Notes under the pieces: generated by a model
The model's database searches: none
Told to the model about the DNA's origin: nothing
Seen by the model: only the letters and a program-made list of their open reading frames with translations
Assembly (NCBI RefSeq): GCF_910589235.1
Contig: NC_060975.1
Coordinates: 593,501-657,500 of the forward strand
Direction: 5' to 3'
Length of the DNA: 64,000 nt
Source of the DNA: Vespa crabro
Taxonomy: Eukaryota; Arthropoda; Insecta; Hymenoptera; Vespidae
In this document: piece after piece, positions 36,464 to 49,800 of the stretch
Numbering within the stretch: position 1 is the stretch's first letter
Layout: each line of letters begins with the position of its first letter
Translations under genes and position numbers: made by a program

Positions 36464-37075
36464 CGCATAATTTTCTAGAAGCGAATCGTCCAATAAGAAG
36501 AAGAGGAACGGAGAAGGTTAATTTATACGATCACTGTCCGATCAAAAGAGAAAGAGAAAGAGAGGAATTAAATTTAGTATGCCGTTTCGCTTGGAACGTG
36601 GACGTTCGTTCCTTTTTTTTCTCGCAGCTTTCCTCTCTCTCTCCTTCTCTCGTACGAGCCAGAGTTTAGCTTTCGATCCTTCCAATCGTGCTTTCCCTTC
36701 GGCCACCAATTTCCTTTTATCTCCGTTTACCTCGGACCAACACGTACTACGGATTGCATTTTTAATTCAGATCGCCGGCTTGCTTGCTACGAGACCACAG
36801 ACCGATCACTCTTCCTTTTTTCTTCCACCTCCTCTCCCTTTTCCTTCTTTTTTTATTCGTCTCTCCTTTTTCTTCTCTCCTTTTACGATCCGTTCTCGTC
36901 TACCGTTTGAAACGGTAAGGTTGCATCCTGATCGCTATTGCTAGCTTGTATTGCTTTCCGAGAGACTAATCTATCCGTCTACCCTTTGAATTGATAGCCT
37001 TCTCGTGACTACTCATCTTGCGTTCTCTCGAATATCTCCATTTAACTGTTCTTGGTATTCTGTATGATCGTCCAA

Positions 37076-37078
<3 letters not shown>

Positions 37079-37120
<42 letters not shown>
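37079..37120. repeat. (TA)n microsatellite
   Basis: About 20 perfect TA units. Confidence 0.95.
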
Positions 37121-37126
<6 letters not shown>

Positions 37127-37348
37127 AAGATTACGATTAACATTTATTATCATGCATTTACGCGATGTCTTAATAATAATTGTAAGAACGATACGTGTGA
37201 CATAACGTTATTTATTTTTCTTTTTCTTTTTTTTTTTCTTTTTTCTTCTCTTGACAACGATATAATAGCTACTAGAAAAGTATGAAATTTGGCCTAAACG
37301 ATTCGTCCAACTCGCGAAACGACCTGCAGTTTGCATAGCTCTCGTTTT

Positions 37349-37437
37349 CTCGTTCGTTCGTTCGTTAGTTCGTTCGTTCGTTCGTTCGTTCGTTCGTTCG
37401 GTCGGTCGGTCGTTCGTTCGTTCGTTCGTTCGTTCGT
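37349..37437. repeat. (GTTC)n array with internal GGTC block
   Basis: The longest tetranucleotide array in the window (about 89 bp). GTTC units, one AGTT variant, three GGTC units, then GTTC again. Confidence 0.95.
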
Positions 37438-39349
37438 AGAATATCCGCGGGCTATGCGAGCGAATATATCGCGATACACACCGGCTTTATTAGTGCGCGG
37501 CTATAAATCAGCAAACGGATCTATTTTGAACCGTTCCATGATTTTCGTGCCAGCTAAAGCGGATATAAATTTGCGGTCGGGATTGTGATATCGCGAACGA
37601 TCCGATTTGGCAGGGAGCTTCGCGCGAGATAAAAGGCTCTCGCGTTTGAAGTGCCAACGAGACGAGAATATTGTTACGTTTTCTCAAAGAAATTTTAAAG
37701 CTAATCGAATATCGGCGAATTCACTTTTATCTCTTTATTTCATTATCGTCTTTTTTTTCTTTTTCTTTTCTTTTTTTTTTTTTTATCTTATCGCCAAGAT
37801 CGATTCAAATTCTATTTGGCGATACGATACCTCAAAGAAAGTATCTCTATGGTTAAACCTGTAAATGACGATTATCGCAGAACGATAGAATGTGTAGCTT
37901 CATTAAAATGAAAAAAAAAAGAAAAAAATAAGATAAAAAAACGCACGTGTTTTAACGTCATCCAAATATCTTTAAGGTAGAAAAATTGATATATTAAAAG
38001 GAAGAAATGTATTAAAAATGGAAAAAAAAGAGAAAAAAAAAGAAAAAAAAAAGCAGAGAATAGACGAAGGTTTCTATTCATTGACGTTTTTCGATGGGGT
38101 AGTACGACACGTTCGGCACAGAAATTAGCGTTACCAGTCCGACGTTGGTTAACGATGGAGGGGCTCGCGTTCGCGAGGGTGACCAAGCGGATGGCTTCCA
38201 TATACGTATATCGACGGGTTCGCATCGATTATATGCTCGATTAATTCGCGAGCGACCCTCTGCGTCGACCACTCGCTCCGTTCGCTCGTTCGCATGGATT
38301 TGGCACACACGATCGATTCGATGTCTTCTAAACGCCTGTCCTATCGTTTACTTACACCTTAAATATGCCATCATAAACCAGCTCGTACTTTCATATACGG
38401 CTGCTGTAGATAGATCCGTACGAATTAACGTTATTGAAAAACGTCATGATCTTTTATTCATAAATCGTATCGATTGATTCTATTTCTTGAAAAATCTTAT
38501 AAATTCTTTCTATCACTATTCTTTTTAATCCTTATCATTCGAAACATTTAACCCATTTTCTATGTATAAAAATACATATGAATATCTGATATAGAATTAA
38601 AAAAAAGTAGGCCGCAAGACGCGAAGACGTCGTAAGGCAGAATTCAGTCGTTTTGAATTATTAAAAGAATAGATTGGAAATATAAATGACTTGGTTAATA
38701 AGTCGCGTTTCCATCCAATGTTTTTACTCTACGATCGATCTTCGTTTTTTTTTTTCCTTCGATGATAAAATGTATAACTAAATATCCGAATGTATGCAAA
38801 AATGAAAAGATATTTTTTCAAACTTTTGATATATTCCAAAGAATACATGAAAAATATCGATAACTTTAATAACGATTGGTTAACCTTAGAAGGAGTAAAA
38901 AGATGTATAGAGTTAGATATTGTAAAGCGAATCGATAGATGGCCAACGATGGATCGATCAGTCATGATCAATGAGAAGCGTTTCGATTGGTGGTAGTAGG
39001 CATCTACTCTAAGTACTAGTTAGAGAGAGAGAGAGAGAGAGAGAGAGGAGCGAGGGAGCAAGAGAAATCTGATGTTCCTACCGATGGTCGATGTATGCCG
39101 GCTATTCCGAAGGGCCGAAGCAGTTCCGGGTGCCGTGCGTTACACGAAGGGATGGATTTGGATTTGAAGGGTGGCTGCCAGGTCGGCGAAGGACGCCGGG
39201 TGGCGAGGTGCCGTAGAGGGGTGGTTAAGGGGGAGGAAGTGGAGAAGGCCAGGAGAGCCAGAGGATCGGAGGTTGGTTGAGCAATTAGCGAGCCGTCAGT
39301 GGCACAGTAGCTGACAGGGGCCATACAACCTACCTACCTCCGCAGTTAT

Positions 39350-39359
39350 CCTCTCCCTC

Positions 39360-39418
<59 letters not shown>
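39350..39418. repeat. (CT)n microsatellite
   Basis: Nearly perfect over about 69 bp. Confidence 0.95.
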
Positions 39419-39421
<3 letters not shown>

Positions 39422-39717
39422 TGTTTCTCCCTCTCTCTCCCTCTCTTTCTCTTTCTCCTGCGTTCCAGAAACGCACGCCTTGCTCCGCACAATCTGACTC
39501 GACTGGCTCGAAGGATCGCTTCGCGTTACCCATAATTAGAATGTTCACCGGCCACGGTTATGCCATTACTACTCGTTATTATCGGCTCTTCAAAAGCGCT
39601 TTGCCGTCAATCCAAAGCTCACCAGGTAGCCGATTGAACCCCCGTTCGTCGGGCCTTCGTGCGACCACCGTTACCAGTACGAACGCATACGTAAAGCGTG
39701 CCTTTGCCTGATTTCTC

Positions 39718-39720
<3 letters not shown>

Positions 39721-39793
<73 letters not shown>
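39721..39793. repeat. Longest perfect (CT)n array, 73 bp
   Basis: About 36 uninterrupted CT units. Confidence 0.97.
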
Positions 39794-39797
<4 letters not shown>

Positions 39798-41100
39798 AAC
39801 CTCGTGGTACGGCTGAACAGTTAAAAGGACTTTCTACTTACACCTGCCCATGTCAAGTCTCTTTAAATGGCCGATTCGATCTTTTTGGTTTTATTAATAC
39901 GCGAAGGAATAAAATTGAAATAGTTTCAAAGGAAAGGAAAAATTCATTAAACCTATCGATATCGTTTTCGGTGATCAAACTTGCGTTTAATTTAGTTTTG
40001 TTATAGATAGGAACTCGGATGACAGGTGTCGGTATTCTATTATTTTAAAAAGTCCAATGTTCCGTGACACCGGAAATTCGATTCGAGGATAAATTTTGTA
40101 GATGAGAATGACACGTTTAGATTTCACAAAATTGTCTTGTCGTAAGTGTCATATATCGTCAATAATCAATTTTTCCAAACAGTTCTGGATGGATCGTTGT
40201 ATCAAGATGCATTAAGTTTTTCTTTCATTTCATTTTCGCATCAGAAAAATCATCTCTCGAATGGTTAAACACCGTATAAATATATATCTGGACAGTGATA
40301 CTGGTTAGTGGAAACATATCCACGAATATATCTCGTCTCTTTATTAAAACGATTCGTACGAACGTGTGCGGATTCACTAGGGAAAGTATCGATCGGCGTT
40401 CGATAGTACTTTCGACGCGAAGTAATTTAGGGTGAGCCGAGCTTTCTACGTTTAACGTAGGCTCGACGTAGTATAGCCCGTTTCTGTAGGTAGCAGCTAG
40501 TATCGTTCGGTAAGTGGTCAAGGGGTAGCAAATGCAATTATAATTTTAATTTCGAAGGTATTTAATAAAGGGATGACGTCATGCATGCCGGCTGTAGAGA
40601 ACCCTCCAGCTCTTCTCTTCAGCCTGCCCCATACGGTCTCTTCGCGGAAGACTAATTAAGCAGGTTACCGTGCATTTTTCCGTTTGCGTCGATTCACAGA
40701 TTTTTCCTCTTGGGACTAAACACGAAAAGTTTATTAGACGAAATAAAAACGAGCTCGGTCCTTTTGAGGGACCGAGGATTAGATTAAATGATTCAACGAA
40801 TTTAACGAATTATGACGATCGCTCATGGATCCGATCGATTGTATCAGCTCAAAGTATATCAAAATTCGTCGATAACGGAGAGAGAACGTCGAACGAAACC
40901 AACGAAAATGTTGAAATCGTCGTTTCGGTTTTGTGAGTAGAAAGGTGGCAATGGTGGTAGTAGTGCCATCGGTCTCTACAACCAGAGGGAATAATTAAGT
41001 TATCGTTTTATCTCCGTATCGGGGTCCGCATCCAGACCGAAAGCCGCATACAGGCCGTTCTAGCGACGATTCCCTCTGTTTCTCATTCCCTCTCTCCCGC

Positions 41101-41132
<32 letters not shown>

Positions 41133-41397
41133 TTTAAATCCCGCTCACCTCGCCATCATCTCGTTCTCTTTTTGCCATCGCGATCGGTCGACGTCACGGC
41201 GAGCCGCGCGTTTCGGTCAATTTGCGGCCGAGTTGGACGGACACTCGCGATTCAATTATATCGACAACGAAGTTTGCTCGGATGAAATGCCGAAAGGCTG
41301 AAAATCAATCCGGGGGTGCGATCGTTTTAATGGGGACAGGCACCACGTGCCGTGGCCATTACATACGCTCACCCTCTCCCCTCTCTCTCCCCCTGTA

Positions 41398-41402
<5 letters not shown>

Positions 41403-41429
<27 letters not shown>

Positions 41430-41443
41430 CCTCCCTCTCTCTC
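41403..41443. repeat. (CT)n array
   Basis: CT units with CCCT interruptions; a similar run is at 41100-41127. Confidence 0.9.
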
Positions 41444-41944
41444 TTCGGTCCCGTTTTTCACCCTCAAAGCGATCTCGCAGCCGTTGCCACGCGGTACTTA
41501 TATGTACAGACCGTTCAAAAAGTAGTTGTGAGGTACATTGTATGTCATCCTAATTTAGTTTAATTCGAGAGAATGGATTCGATGGGGTATGGGCAAAAGA
41601 GAATCTAAATTGAAGACGAATAATTAAATAAAGGGAAACGAATGTGAGAGAATAGAACGGAGAGAGCGCTATTGCTTGTATTTTGTGGCGGAGCGATCAC
41701 GGAGTCGCGGGTTGGCGGCTAGCCATGCAACGACCCTAATTGATCGCGGTGCCGGGCACACAACGTCAAAGAGGTGCCCCGTTTGAATCCGCTTTTACGG
41801 ACGACCATGTTAGCGCGGCCGTTGCGGCTTCCTGCCTGGGCAGTAACGGCTTCATATTTCCACGCTGGAAACAAGAACGGGCCGATCGAAAAGCCGAGAG
41901 TGTGCGGTAGGCAACCGAAAGAGAGAAAGAGCCAGAGAGAATGG

Positions 41945-41978
<34 letters not shown>

Positions 41979-42260
41979 TGGTAGAGGGAAGGGTAGAGAT
42001 CGGGGGAGGGGAGGGGTGGCAACGGGGGGATCGGGGGTGCGAGCTAACATTTAACTCGATCTCTTCTCTTCTCCGGGAAATATACGCGCTTCCGAGAGTC
42101 GATCGATCGATAGTGGTTGAACGCGCGAGTGCCGTTGTGCGAGGCGTGCTGCGCTACGATCGGATTATCCATCATCAATCGGCACGTAATCGAGCTCTTT
42201 TAGCCCCCTTTTCCGGATGTTTAATAACACGGGCCAGCTGGTTCGCACGTGGTGACGCCA

Positions 42261-42276
42261 ACGACGACGCCGTCGC

Positions 42277-42324
<48 letters not shown>
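42261..42324. repeat. (ACG)n microsatellite
   Basis: Interrupted GAC units and then a perfect array from 42278. It is followed by GTGAAC/GTGATC hexamer-like units up to about 42358. Confidence 0.95.
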
Positions 42325-42329
<5 letters not shown>

Positions 42330-42462
42330 TGAACGTGAACGTGATCGTGAAAGTGAACGAATAAGAGAATGCTGATGGTGGTGATGGTGTATATAACGGG
42401 GTGAAGGGATTCAACGAAGCAGTAGGGAGGGGAAGTTGCATATGAGCGATTGCCACGCACAC

Positions 42463-42486
42463 GCACACACATACACACACACACAC
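42463..42486. repeat. (CA)n array, interrupted
   Basis: CA units with one AT interruption. Confidence 0.85.
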
Positions 42487-42676
42487 GGCTTGTAACGCCG
42501 GCCGTGGCGGCGGCATTTACGTTAATTAAATTTCCCCAGCCCGTAGGACCGATCCTCCACCTCTTCCTCCTCCTCCTCCTCACTTTCAGTCCTCCCATAT
42601 AGCCTCTACACTGGCCCCAGCATCAATCATTGCGCGCAGCAGCCTCACTAGCCTGTGGACCCTCATACTCCCACTG

Positions 42677-42679
<3 letters not shown>

Positions 42680-42720
<41 letters not shown>
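42680..42720. repeat. (CT)n microsatellite
   Basis: About 20 perfect units. Confidence 0.95.
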
Positions 42721-42724
<4 letters not shown>

Positions 42725-43724
42725 CTCTCTTCGGCATAGAGGAGTACGCCACGGAGGATCGAGTCACGAGGGACTGTTTAAAATTGCCATACCCCAGCAA
42801 TCAGCCGCGAGACGAGCCACGACCGATTCGCCAACCAACACCTTCCACGCGTCTGTTCGTGACGTGTGTCGCTCAAAAGCAACCCCCATACCACCGCCAT
42901 TCCGCTTCTTTCTTTTTTATTTTTTTTTGCCCCGTCTTCCCCCCCCCCCTCCCTCCGCCCTCTCTGTTTCTCCCTCTCTCTTTCCCTTTCTATCTTCCTC
43001 TCTTTTTTTGATCAATGAATTTCGGGTTAACTGCAGCCATGCACTACCGAATATTACAGACTCTCGTTTGCTGCGGGATGCCTTGATTTCGATCCTCGCT
43101 ACTTTCAGATAAAAGGATCGCGACCGATTGAGAAAGAGCGTGATTGGATCGAACGAGGAGTGCTCCGTCCGAATTTTTCAACGTAATAGCACGGTGGCGC
43201 TCGTCGTTAATTGCTGCACGAACGAATTTAAAGCTCCGTCGCGTTTCCGCGCGAAAAGAAACGTTTACCCGTTCTCTTTCTCTCTCCCCAACCCGTTTTT
43301 TTTTTCTTTACCCCCTTTCCCACACTTCGATTTTATCGTAGCGACGTTTCCGAACGGAACGAACCGAGATAGATAGATTTCTTTCTTTATTTCTTTCTCG
43401 ATGGACCCGCGAGAGTTCGTTCTCGCAATCTCGTAATCGACTTTGCGAAACAATTCTATAATCCCTTAAACCTAATTAGGAGAGAGCGAGCCCACCCACT
43501 TTTCCTTCTCTTCCCTTCTCCTCGCTCGAACTCGACTTAACTCCAAGCTACAAACAAGAACAATATCTTCCTTCGTGGAACGGCCAACTTCGTTACCCTG
43601 GCGTCTTCTCCTTTTCAAGAGAGTGAGAGGGAGAGAGAGAAGGGGAGAAAAAGAAGAGAACCAGAACAGACTGTGCTCTCGTTATCGAAGACAGCCGTGG
43701 GAGGATAGGAAAACAAGATCTTTC

Positions 43725-43727
43725 CTT

Positions 43728-43758
<31 letters not shown>
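43725..43758. repeat. (CTT)n microsatellite
   Basis: About 11 CTT units. Confidence 0.93.
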
Positions 43759-44943
43759 TTTTTCTTCGAGAGAATCGCCAGAGGCTGCCCAATGTAATCG
43801 CTTGTAAAAATGTAATAAAGGATCAAAGCTCTACGAAAGAGAAACGGATATCGCGACGATTCTATCGAGATAAACGATTCGACGTCGTTACAACTTCTCC
43901 TTCTTCTTCTCCATTTTGAGTCAACGTTTCGTTTCGTTTCGTTTCTTTCTTTTCCTTTGCTCGTTGTCCTTAAAAGTCGTACGTTTTATATTACACCGCG
44001 ACATCGGAAACTCTCGTCCGGCATTCTGTAGCTCTCGAAGGAGAACCTTCGTTCTTTCAATCCCAAGGATGAAAAAGAGAGAGAAAGAAAGAGAAGGGGT
44101 ATAAGAGGGAAAGAGGGACACATGGTTACGCGTCCAGAGGAAAGTATGAACTCAGGTATGCGGGATATATACACATATCTTCTCCCGACGACAAGCCGAG
44201 AAGTTGAAGACGCTCGAAGGCACCCTCAACCCTGAAGCAACGTCTCCCCTCCCACGAAAGAACGCTCGTCCGACTGGAATATTTCATATTTGCTTATCAA
44301 AGGTAGCGCTTTGTGTGCAGTTTATATTAAATCACAGCATGGCCATGGTATAACGTCGATAAGACAGACAGATGTCTTTGTACTCTTTTATCGTCGCATC
44401 TTGAAACGAAAATAAGAATCGTCCATCTTATTGAACACGTCGAACGTAATGTTGTTCTTCCTTTCGCTTTGATTTTTCTTATTTTTCTTATTTATCCATT
44501 TACTTGCATGCATTTATATAAATAATTTAAACGATTCTCCCTTTTTTATACGACCGATTCGTTAGGAAATAATTGTTATATCTCTTACTTTCGTTTAGAC
44601 GATTTCCTACAGACGATTTAATCGTCAGGTCAATTTATTTTTAATCCGATTTAATTGTTCGTATCTCTATGAGACGGCAATAGTTTCTAAATCACAAACA
44701 TTGCATATGTGATCGTTGGTGACGATAGTTTCTAGCGGTCCGATGCAGAAGTGGAGTGCAATCAGGACCGATTTATCGTATCACTTTATCACCGATTCGG
44801 TATTCCGAACGAAATGCTGTAACGCCGAGCGAAATAATCGCGTTACGATGTTAATGGCCCGATAATTGGAATTTATAAACTCACTTTTTCGCCTATCCAC
44901 CGGTTCCCTCGCTGGCCCTCATTTTCTAATTTCGATGATATTA

Positions 44944-44990
44944 CCGATAATTTCATTTATCGGCCAAACGACCGGCGAGAACTTTCGCCG
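44944..44990. repeat. Two adjacent small hairpins
   Basis: CCGATAA-tttcat-TTATCGG (44944-44963) is followed 9 nt later by CGGCGA-gaactt-TCGCCG (44973-44990). Role unknown. Confidence 0.4.
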
Positions 44991-45455
44991 ATGTTATATT
45001 CGCGTCATTACGTACGTTATAACGTATTAATTCGACGCGTTATACTTTTGAAGATTCGTAAAGAGATCTTTGTCGTTTTGCGTCCGTTCGACGACTCTAT
45101 CTCATTTCTTTTTTTCTCTCTCTCCCTTTTCCTCTTCTTCATCTTTTTTTCTTTCTTTCCGGAATCTCGCAACAACACTCCCCTCTTTGCTATTCTCTTC
45201 AGTTAAATTCAACAGCATTCCTTCTAAATATATATACATATTACTCTAGCGAACAGTCGTGCGAGAGAAAATATAACGGAAATCAACTCGGACGAAGTCG
45301 CTTGGAATTAATGAATGAAATCAAATCAGTCCCGTTTGTTGATTTGCCATTGATGGCTCGGCGGTGGTTCGAGAGGAAAGAGCGGCTGATGGCTGCTGAG
45401 AGAGAGGGAAAGAGAGAGAAAGAGAAAGAGATAGGCAGATAGAAAAGGGAGAAGG

Positions 45456-45528
45456 GGGTGGTGGTGGTGGCGGTGGTGTTGGTGGTGGTGGCGATAGTGG
45501 TGGTGGTAGTGGTGGTGGTGGTGGTGAA
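45456..45528. repeat. (GGT)n array, imperfect
   Basis: GGT units with GGC and AGT variants; G-rich on the plus strand and possibly quadruplex-forming. Confidence 0.9.
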
Positions 45529-45772
45529 GGGTTGGAAACGAAGAGGGGTCCGTCCGTTGGAAATTCCGGTCGATATGATGCACACACCCGGATCCCGACA
45601 GCGTTATTACGTCGAGTGCTATTAAGACTTCCAATTAGTTCGATGTACCGGCGAGCAAGCTCTCGGTACGTTTCGTTCGGGAAAATCGCCGGAAAATCGG
45701 CCGATCATTTGTAATTTCACGAGGGAAAATGTGTATGCCCGGCATCGATGAGAATCCGTCACTCTTTTTGAC

Positions 45773-45782
<10 letters not shown>

Positions 45783-45820
<38 letters not shown>

Positions 45821-45828
45821 GTATGTAT
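45783..45828. repeat. (CT)n(TA)n compound array
   Basis: CT units then TA units with TGTA variants. Confidence 0.9.
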
Positions 45829-46210
45829 ATATCTTTCTTTCTATACACGTCTATTTTTCTCCAATATTTATTCAATTAGAAAAATCAAATAAGGCCCGTC
45901 AAATTGGTCACTTTCATCTTCCTCGATTAAAAGGTATTCTAATGAAATTTTCAAGAGCATTTAACCGCGACATGTGAATTTGGATCTACATCGAATTGAT
46001 TATCGAATTGGTTAAAACTTATTTATACGAACAATTTTCGTTTCGCAATTAATAATGATAGAAAGAAGAATATCTCTACGTACGTAGGTATTGTTAGAAC
46101 GCTATTCCGAACGTTTATTCTTAAATCTCTCTCTTTCACCAAAGAAAGGAGGACAAGAAGGACTTATCTCGGGATCTTGAGGAAAACAAAGATCGTATCA
46201 CGATGGAGGG

Positions 46211-46211
<1 letters not shown>

Positions 46212-46252
<41 letters not shown>
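46212..46252. repeat. (GTC)n microsatellite
   Basis: About 13 perfect CGT units. Confidence 0.95.
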
Positions 46253-46253
<1 letters not shown>

Positions 46254-46836
46254 ATCGAGCGAAGGCATCGAAGCGTGATGGCGTCGCGTCAGAAAGCAAC
46301 ACATCGATAATGCCCTTTACTCCCGTAGGAATCTATTCGAGAAGCTTATCTCATTTATTACCTGCCTTCTCCCCTCTCCTCCTACATCTCCAACCATTTT
46401 GCTCTCGTTCGACGCTTATTTTATAACCCAATGACACGGCTCGAGACCAGATAAAGGACGAAGTAACGTCTTTGTTTTCGTTGCTACGTCTTATAGACAA
46501 ACCTTCCCCCTCTCTTCCTTCCTCCTTGCTCTCTCTCTCTCCTTTTCTCTCTCACTCTTCTCTTCTATTCTCTTTTCCTCTTTCCACTTCTTTCGACAAT
46601 CGCCGCGAAACGATGGCCAAGGGAATGGCTAAAGATAAGCGTCGTACCTATTCGATTCTTATCGTATCGATCGACGTTTCAGATTTCGTAGAGTTTAATA
46701 ATAATTCAGATTTCTTTGTTATTTAAGATTGAATTTATCGAGGACGTAAACACATATCGATTATCTTGACCAAGATAAATTGACGATTGTAAAATATAAT
46801 ACGAAGAATATTTTCAATTGACGTATCAATAATAAA

Positions 46837-46838
<2 letters not shown>

Positions 46839-46876
<38 letters not shown>
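46839..46876. repeat. (GA)n microsatellite
   Basis: About 19 perfect GA units. Confidence 0.95.
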
Positions 46877-46878
<2 letters not shown>

Positions 46879-49800
46879 AAAGATGAACCAGTCTCACGTC
46901 GTAGATAGATGAAAGTTCAAGGTCGTTTTGTATCCGAGAAAGGAGGTTGTGCCTTGGAAGAGAATAGGTAGTTGTTACCGAGCACGAAGCGCCGTCGGAG
47001 ACTGTTGGCTAGATAAGGCTTGGGCATAAACGTCCGCAGATAACAGGGTAGTTTGCACCCCCGTTGTGGACAGTTAGCCTTAAACGAGAGACCAAGAAGA
47101 GAGGAGAGACGTTTTGGGCGAGAGCTGGGCGGGGAAGGATTGGAAGGAAACAGGAATGTGTTAAGGGCCTTTTGTCGTTGCCCTCCTCCCTCTTCTCTCC
47201 TCTCGTCTTCTTCCACTGATTCAGTTTCACTTGGTAGCTCAAGATATGTAATATTTCTCAACCACGAATCTTCTTCTTTTTCTTTTTATGTATCCTATCT
47301 CGTTTCGAGTTATTACTCTTTCTTTTTTTTTTTTTCTTTTTTCTCTTTTATTTTCTTTTTCGTTCTTTTTCCCTTAGATCATCTTGCAAAAAGTGATTCT
47401 TGACTACTTCATGAATATCACGAGCTAAAAGAAAAAGAAAAAGAGAAAAGGGAATCGTAAAAATGGTCAATGGCGAAAGTCGAAAGCATCGCAAAGCAAT
47501 TTTTCAGAGGGCGTAGCGCGAAGCAGAAAAATTCCGTCGTGCCGTTCTAAATTCCGCTTATCTAACGGGTTTCGACAGTAATGTGCCGGCGTATTATGTA
47601 GAACCGAGCTGGCAGAGCCATCCCTTTTACGTGGGAGGCCACGAGCAAGAGCGCTGCCGTTTAGCGTCAGATAGCGGAAACGTATGAGGGACGGGGCGAA
47701 ACCGTCCTTATCTTAAGGGTAGCTACTCAATAGCTAGGCACAAACGAAACTTCCCTCTCCTTCTATATTTTCCTACTATTCCCATTCTCTGGCTACCTCT
47801 CATTCCCATCATTTACTTCTCTATAAATCTATATACGATGTCGCGCCCAAAAGAAAATAACGAAGTAAGCATGTATAAACGTTCCGATCAAATTTATTCA
47901 ACGAAATATAAGTATATTTATGGTTTCTTTTTTTTTTTTTTCCTTTTCTTTCATAGCCCCATAATGGATATAGCAATATCCATTAATCGACGATAGTCAC
48001 AGGATTGTGTCGTTACGAATCATTTTTATAATTAGTATCATCGTTGAAATCTTTCCTAGCGTATATAGAGAAATTACGATGGCATATGGGATATTTCGAA
48101 ACACCTTGCGTATCGAGAAACACGCGCATAATTTAATACATAAGTCTGCTGCGGTATAGGAGAACACGATAGGGAGAGAGAGAGAAAGAGAGAGGGGGGA
48201 GAGGGAAGGTCTATGGGGCGTTCAGGGTTACTTATACTTCAGTGAGAAGAGAAGGGGGATGTGTGTGTAATGTGCAGGAGTGCCTCGGGGTAGGTGCTTG
48301 CGGTAAATCTAATAACGTTGTAATGCTGTTACCGCCCCGACAACTCCTCTCCCTCTCACCACCCTTCTCTCTGTCTCTCTGCCTCTCAAAGTTGTCCCGT
48401 AAGTTTCTGCCGTGTGCCTGTTGGCTCCGACTACCGTGCCAGGAATTCCTAACATTTGTGTACTATTTCAGTTGGCGTACGATGCGACGTGGGACCGATG
48501 AGAATAAAAGTGCGCGCCTGCGTGTATTCGTGAAAGAGAAATAAACGAAGAAATGGAACCGATGAAACGTCGTTCGAAGAAATCTTTCATCGATGGATGA
48601 ATCAATGCTCGGTAAGTCGTCTTATCATGGTTATCATCTCGACGCGAGATGATAGCACAATGAGAATATAATACAAATCGTTAGTAGTAATTCACCGATA
48701 TTTAATGGTAATCGCGTAGAAAACTCTTTGATGATATTTTGTTGGATCGTTTAAACGATCGTTTACTTGAAATTCGCAAAATCTTTCGACGAATCCCCTT
48801 GATTATTTTGTTTGTTAGACGATCGCCTATCGTCATATTGGAAAAACGGGGGGGGGGGTGGGGATAAGGGGGGAAAGAAAAGAAAAAAGAACTGAGAAAG
48901 TTTATAAATTTATCGTTATTACAGAATATGCGTTTGTTTTCTCGCGATGAAACGTCTTTGCCGATGGGTGGGCAACAGGTAGCAGCAGAGAGACCTAGCA
49001 GATCGATCGCCGCGATAAAAGAACGCGGCTCGAAATTTGGCTCCTCTTCCATGCTGAACCACCACCACCACCTCCCTCTCTAGCTCTCTCCACAAATTTG
49101 ACGCGATCCAACCTCTATCTCTCTGCCTCCTATCTCTTTTACTTCTACGTCGTTCCAGCACGTCGCACGTTGTTAGAGCCACGTAGATATATGTCACGAG
49201 CCAAGGTAAGCTCTCACAGTCACCCGAGGGTGTTCTGCAAACTATGCTCGCGAAAAGTTCAACACAACTTCATAACATCGGTGTTCCGAGGGTGAATCGA
49301 GGAGAGGGAGAGAGAAGAGAGGAGACGGTTCGGTTGAAGGAGAAAAGGAGCAGGGGGGAAAATTTGTTCTAGCGTGAGCTTACATGGGTTTCGTTAAGTA
49401 CATAGGTGTTTGGGAGTAGTTAGCTCTATCCTACCCGGCTCCGTGGAACGTTCCCTACGTACATATAACTTGAGACGTCCTATCGTATGCCCTTCCTCTT
49501 CCTTCTCTTTCGTGGTATAAGAACTCGGCTCTTGGCTTAACGCGTGGATCGATTTTTTCGTATTATCGTTAAAAATCGAATTTTACTCCTTCCTAATATT
49601 CCCTCGGAGAACGAAAATTACTTCCTCCTCTCCCCACCCCCTATCGCTTCCCCTTTTTCGTATTTATCGGGTCTCGATATATTTTTCCCGTCCGCGAAAT
49701 CCATTTGACCCAAATGGGATAAAAATCCCATCCCTCGTTCGTCGTTCTCTCGTTCCTCTTCTCCCTATTCCTCTATTTTCCATAGCCACTCATTCTCCTT

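Noticed and set aside
41774..42364. 196-aa frame ending in poly-Asp
   Set aside because: It crosses a GA array and an ACG array; no recognisable domain or splice context.
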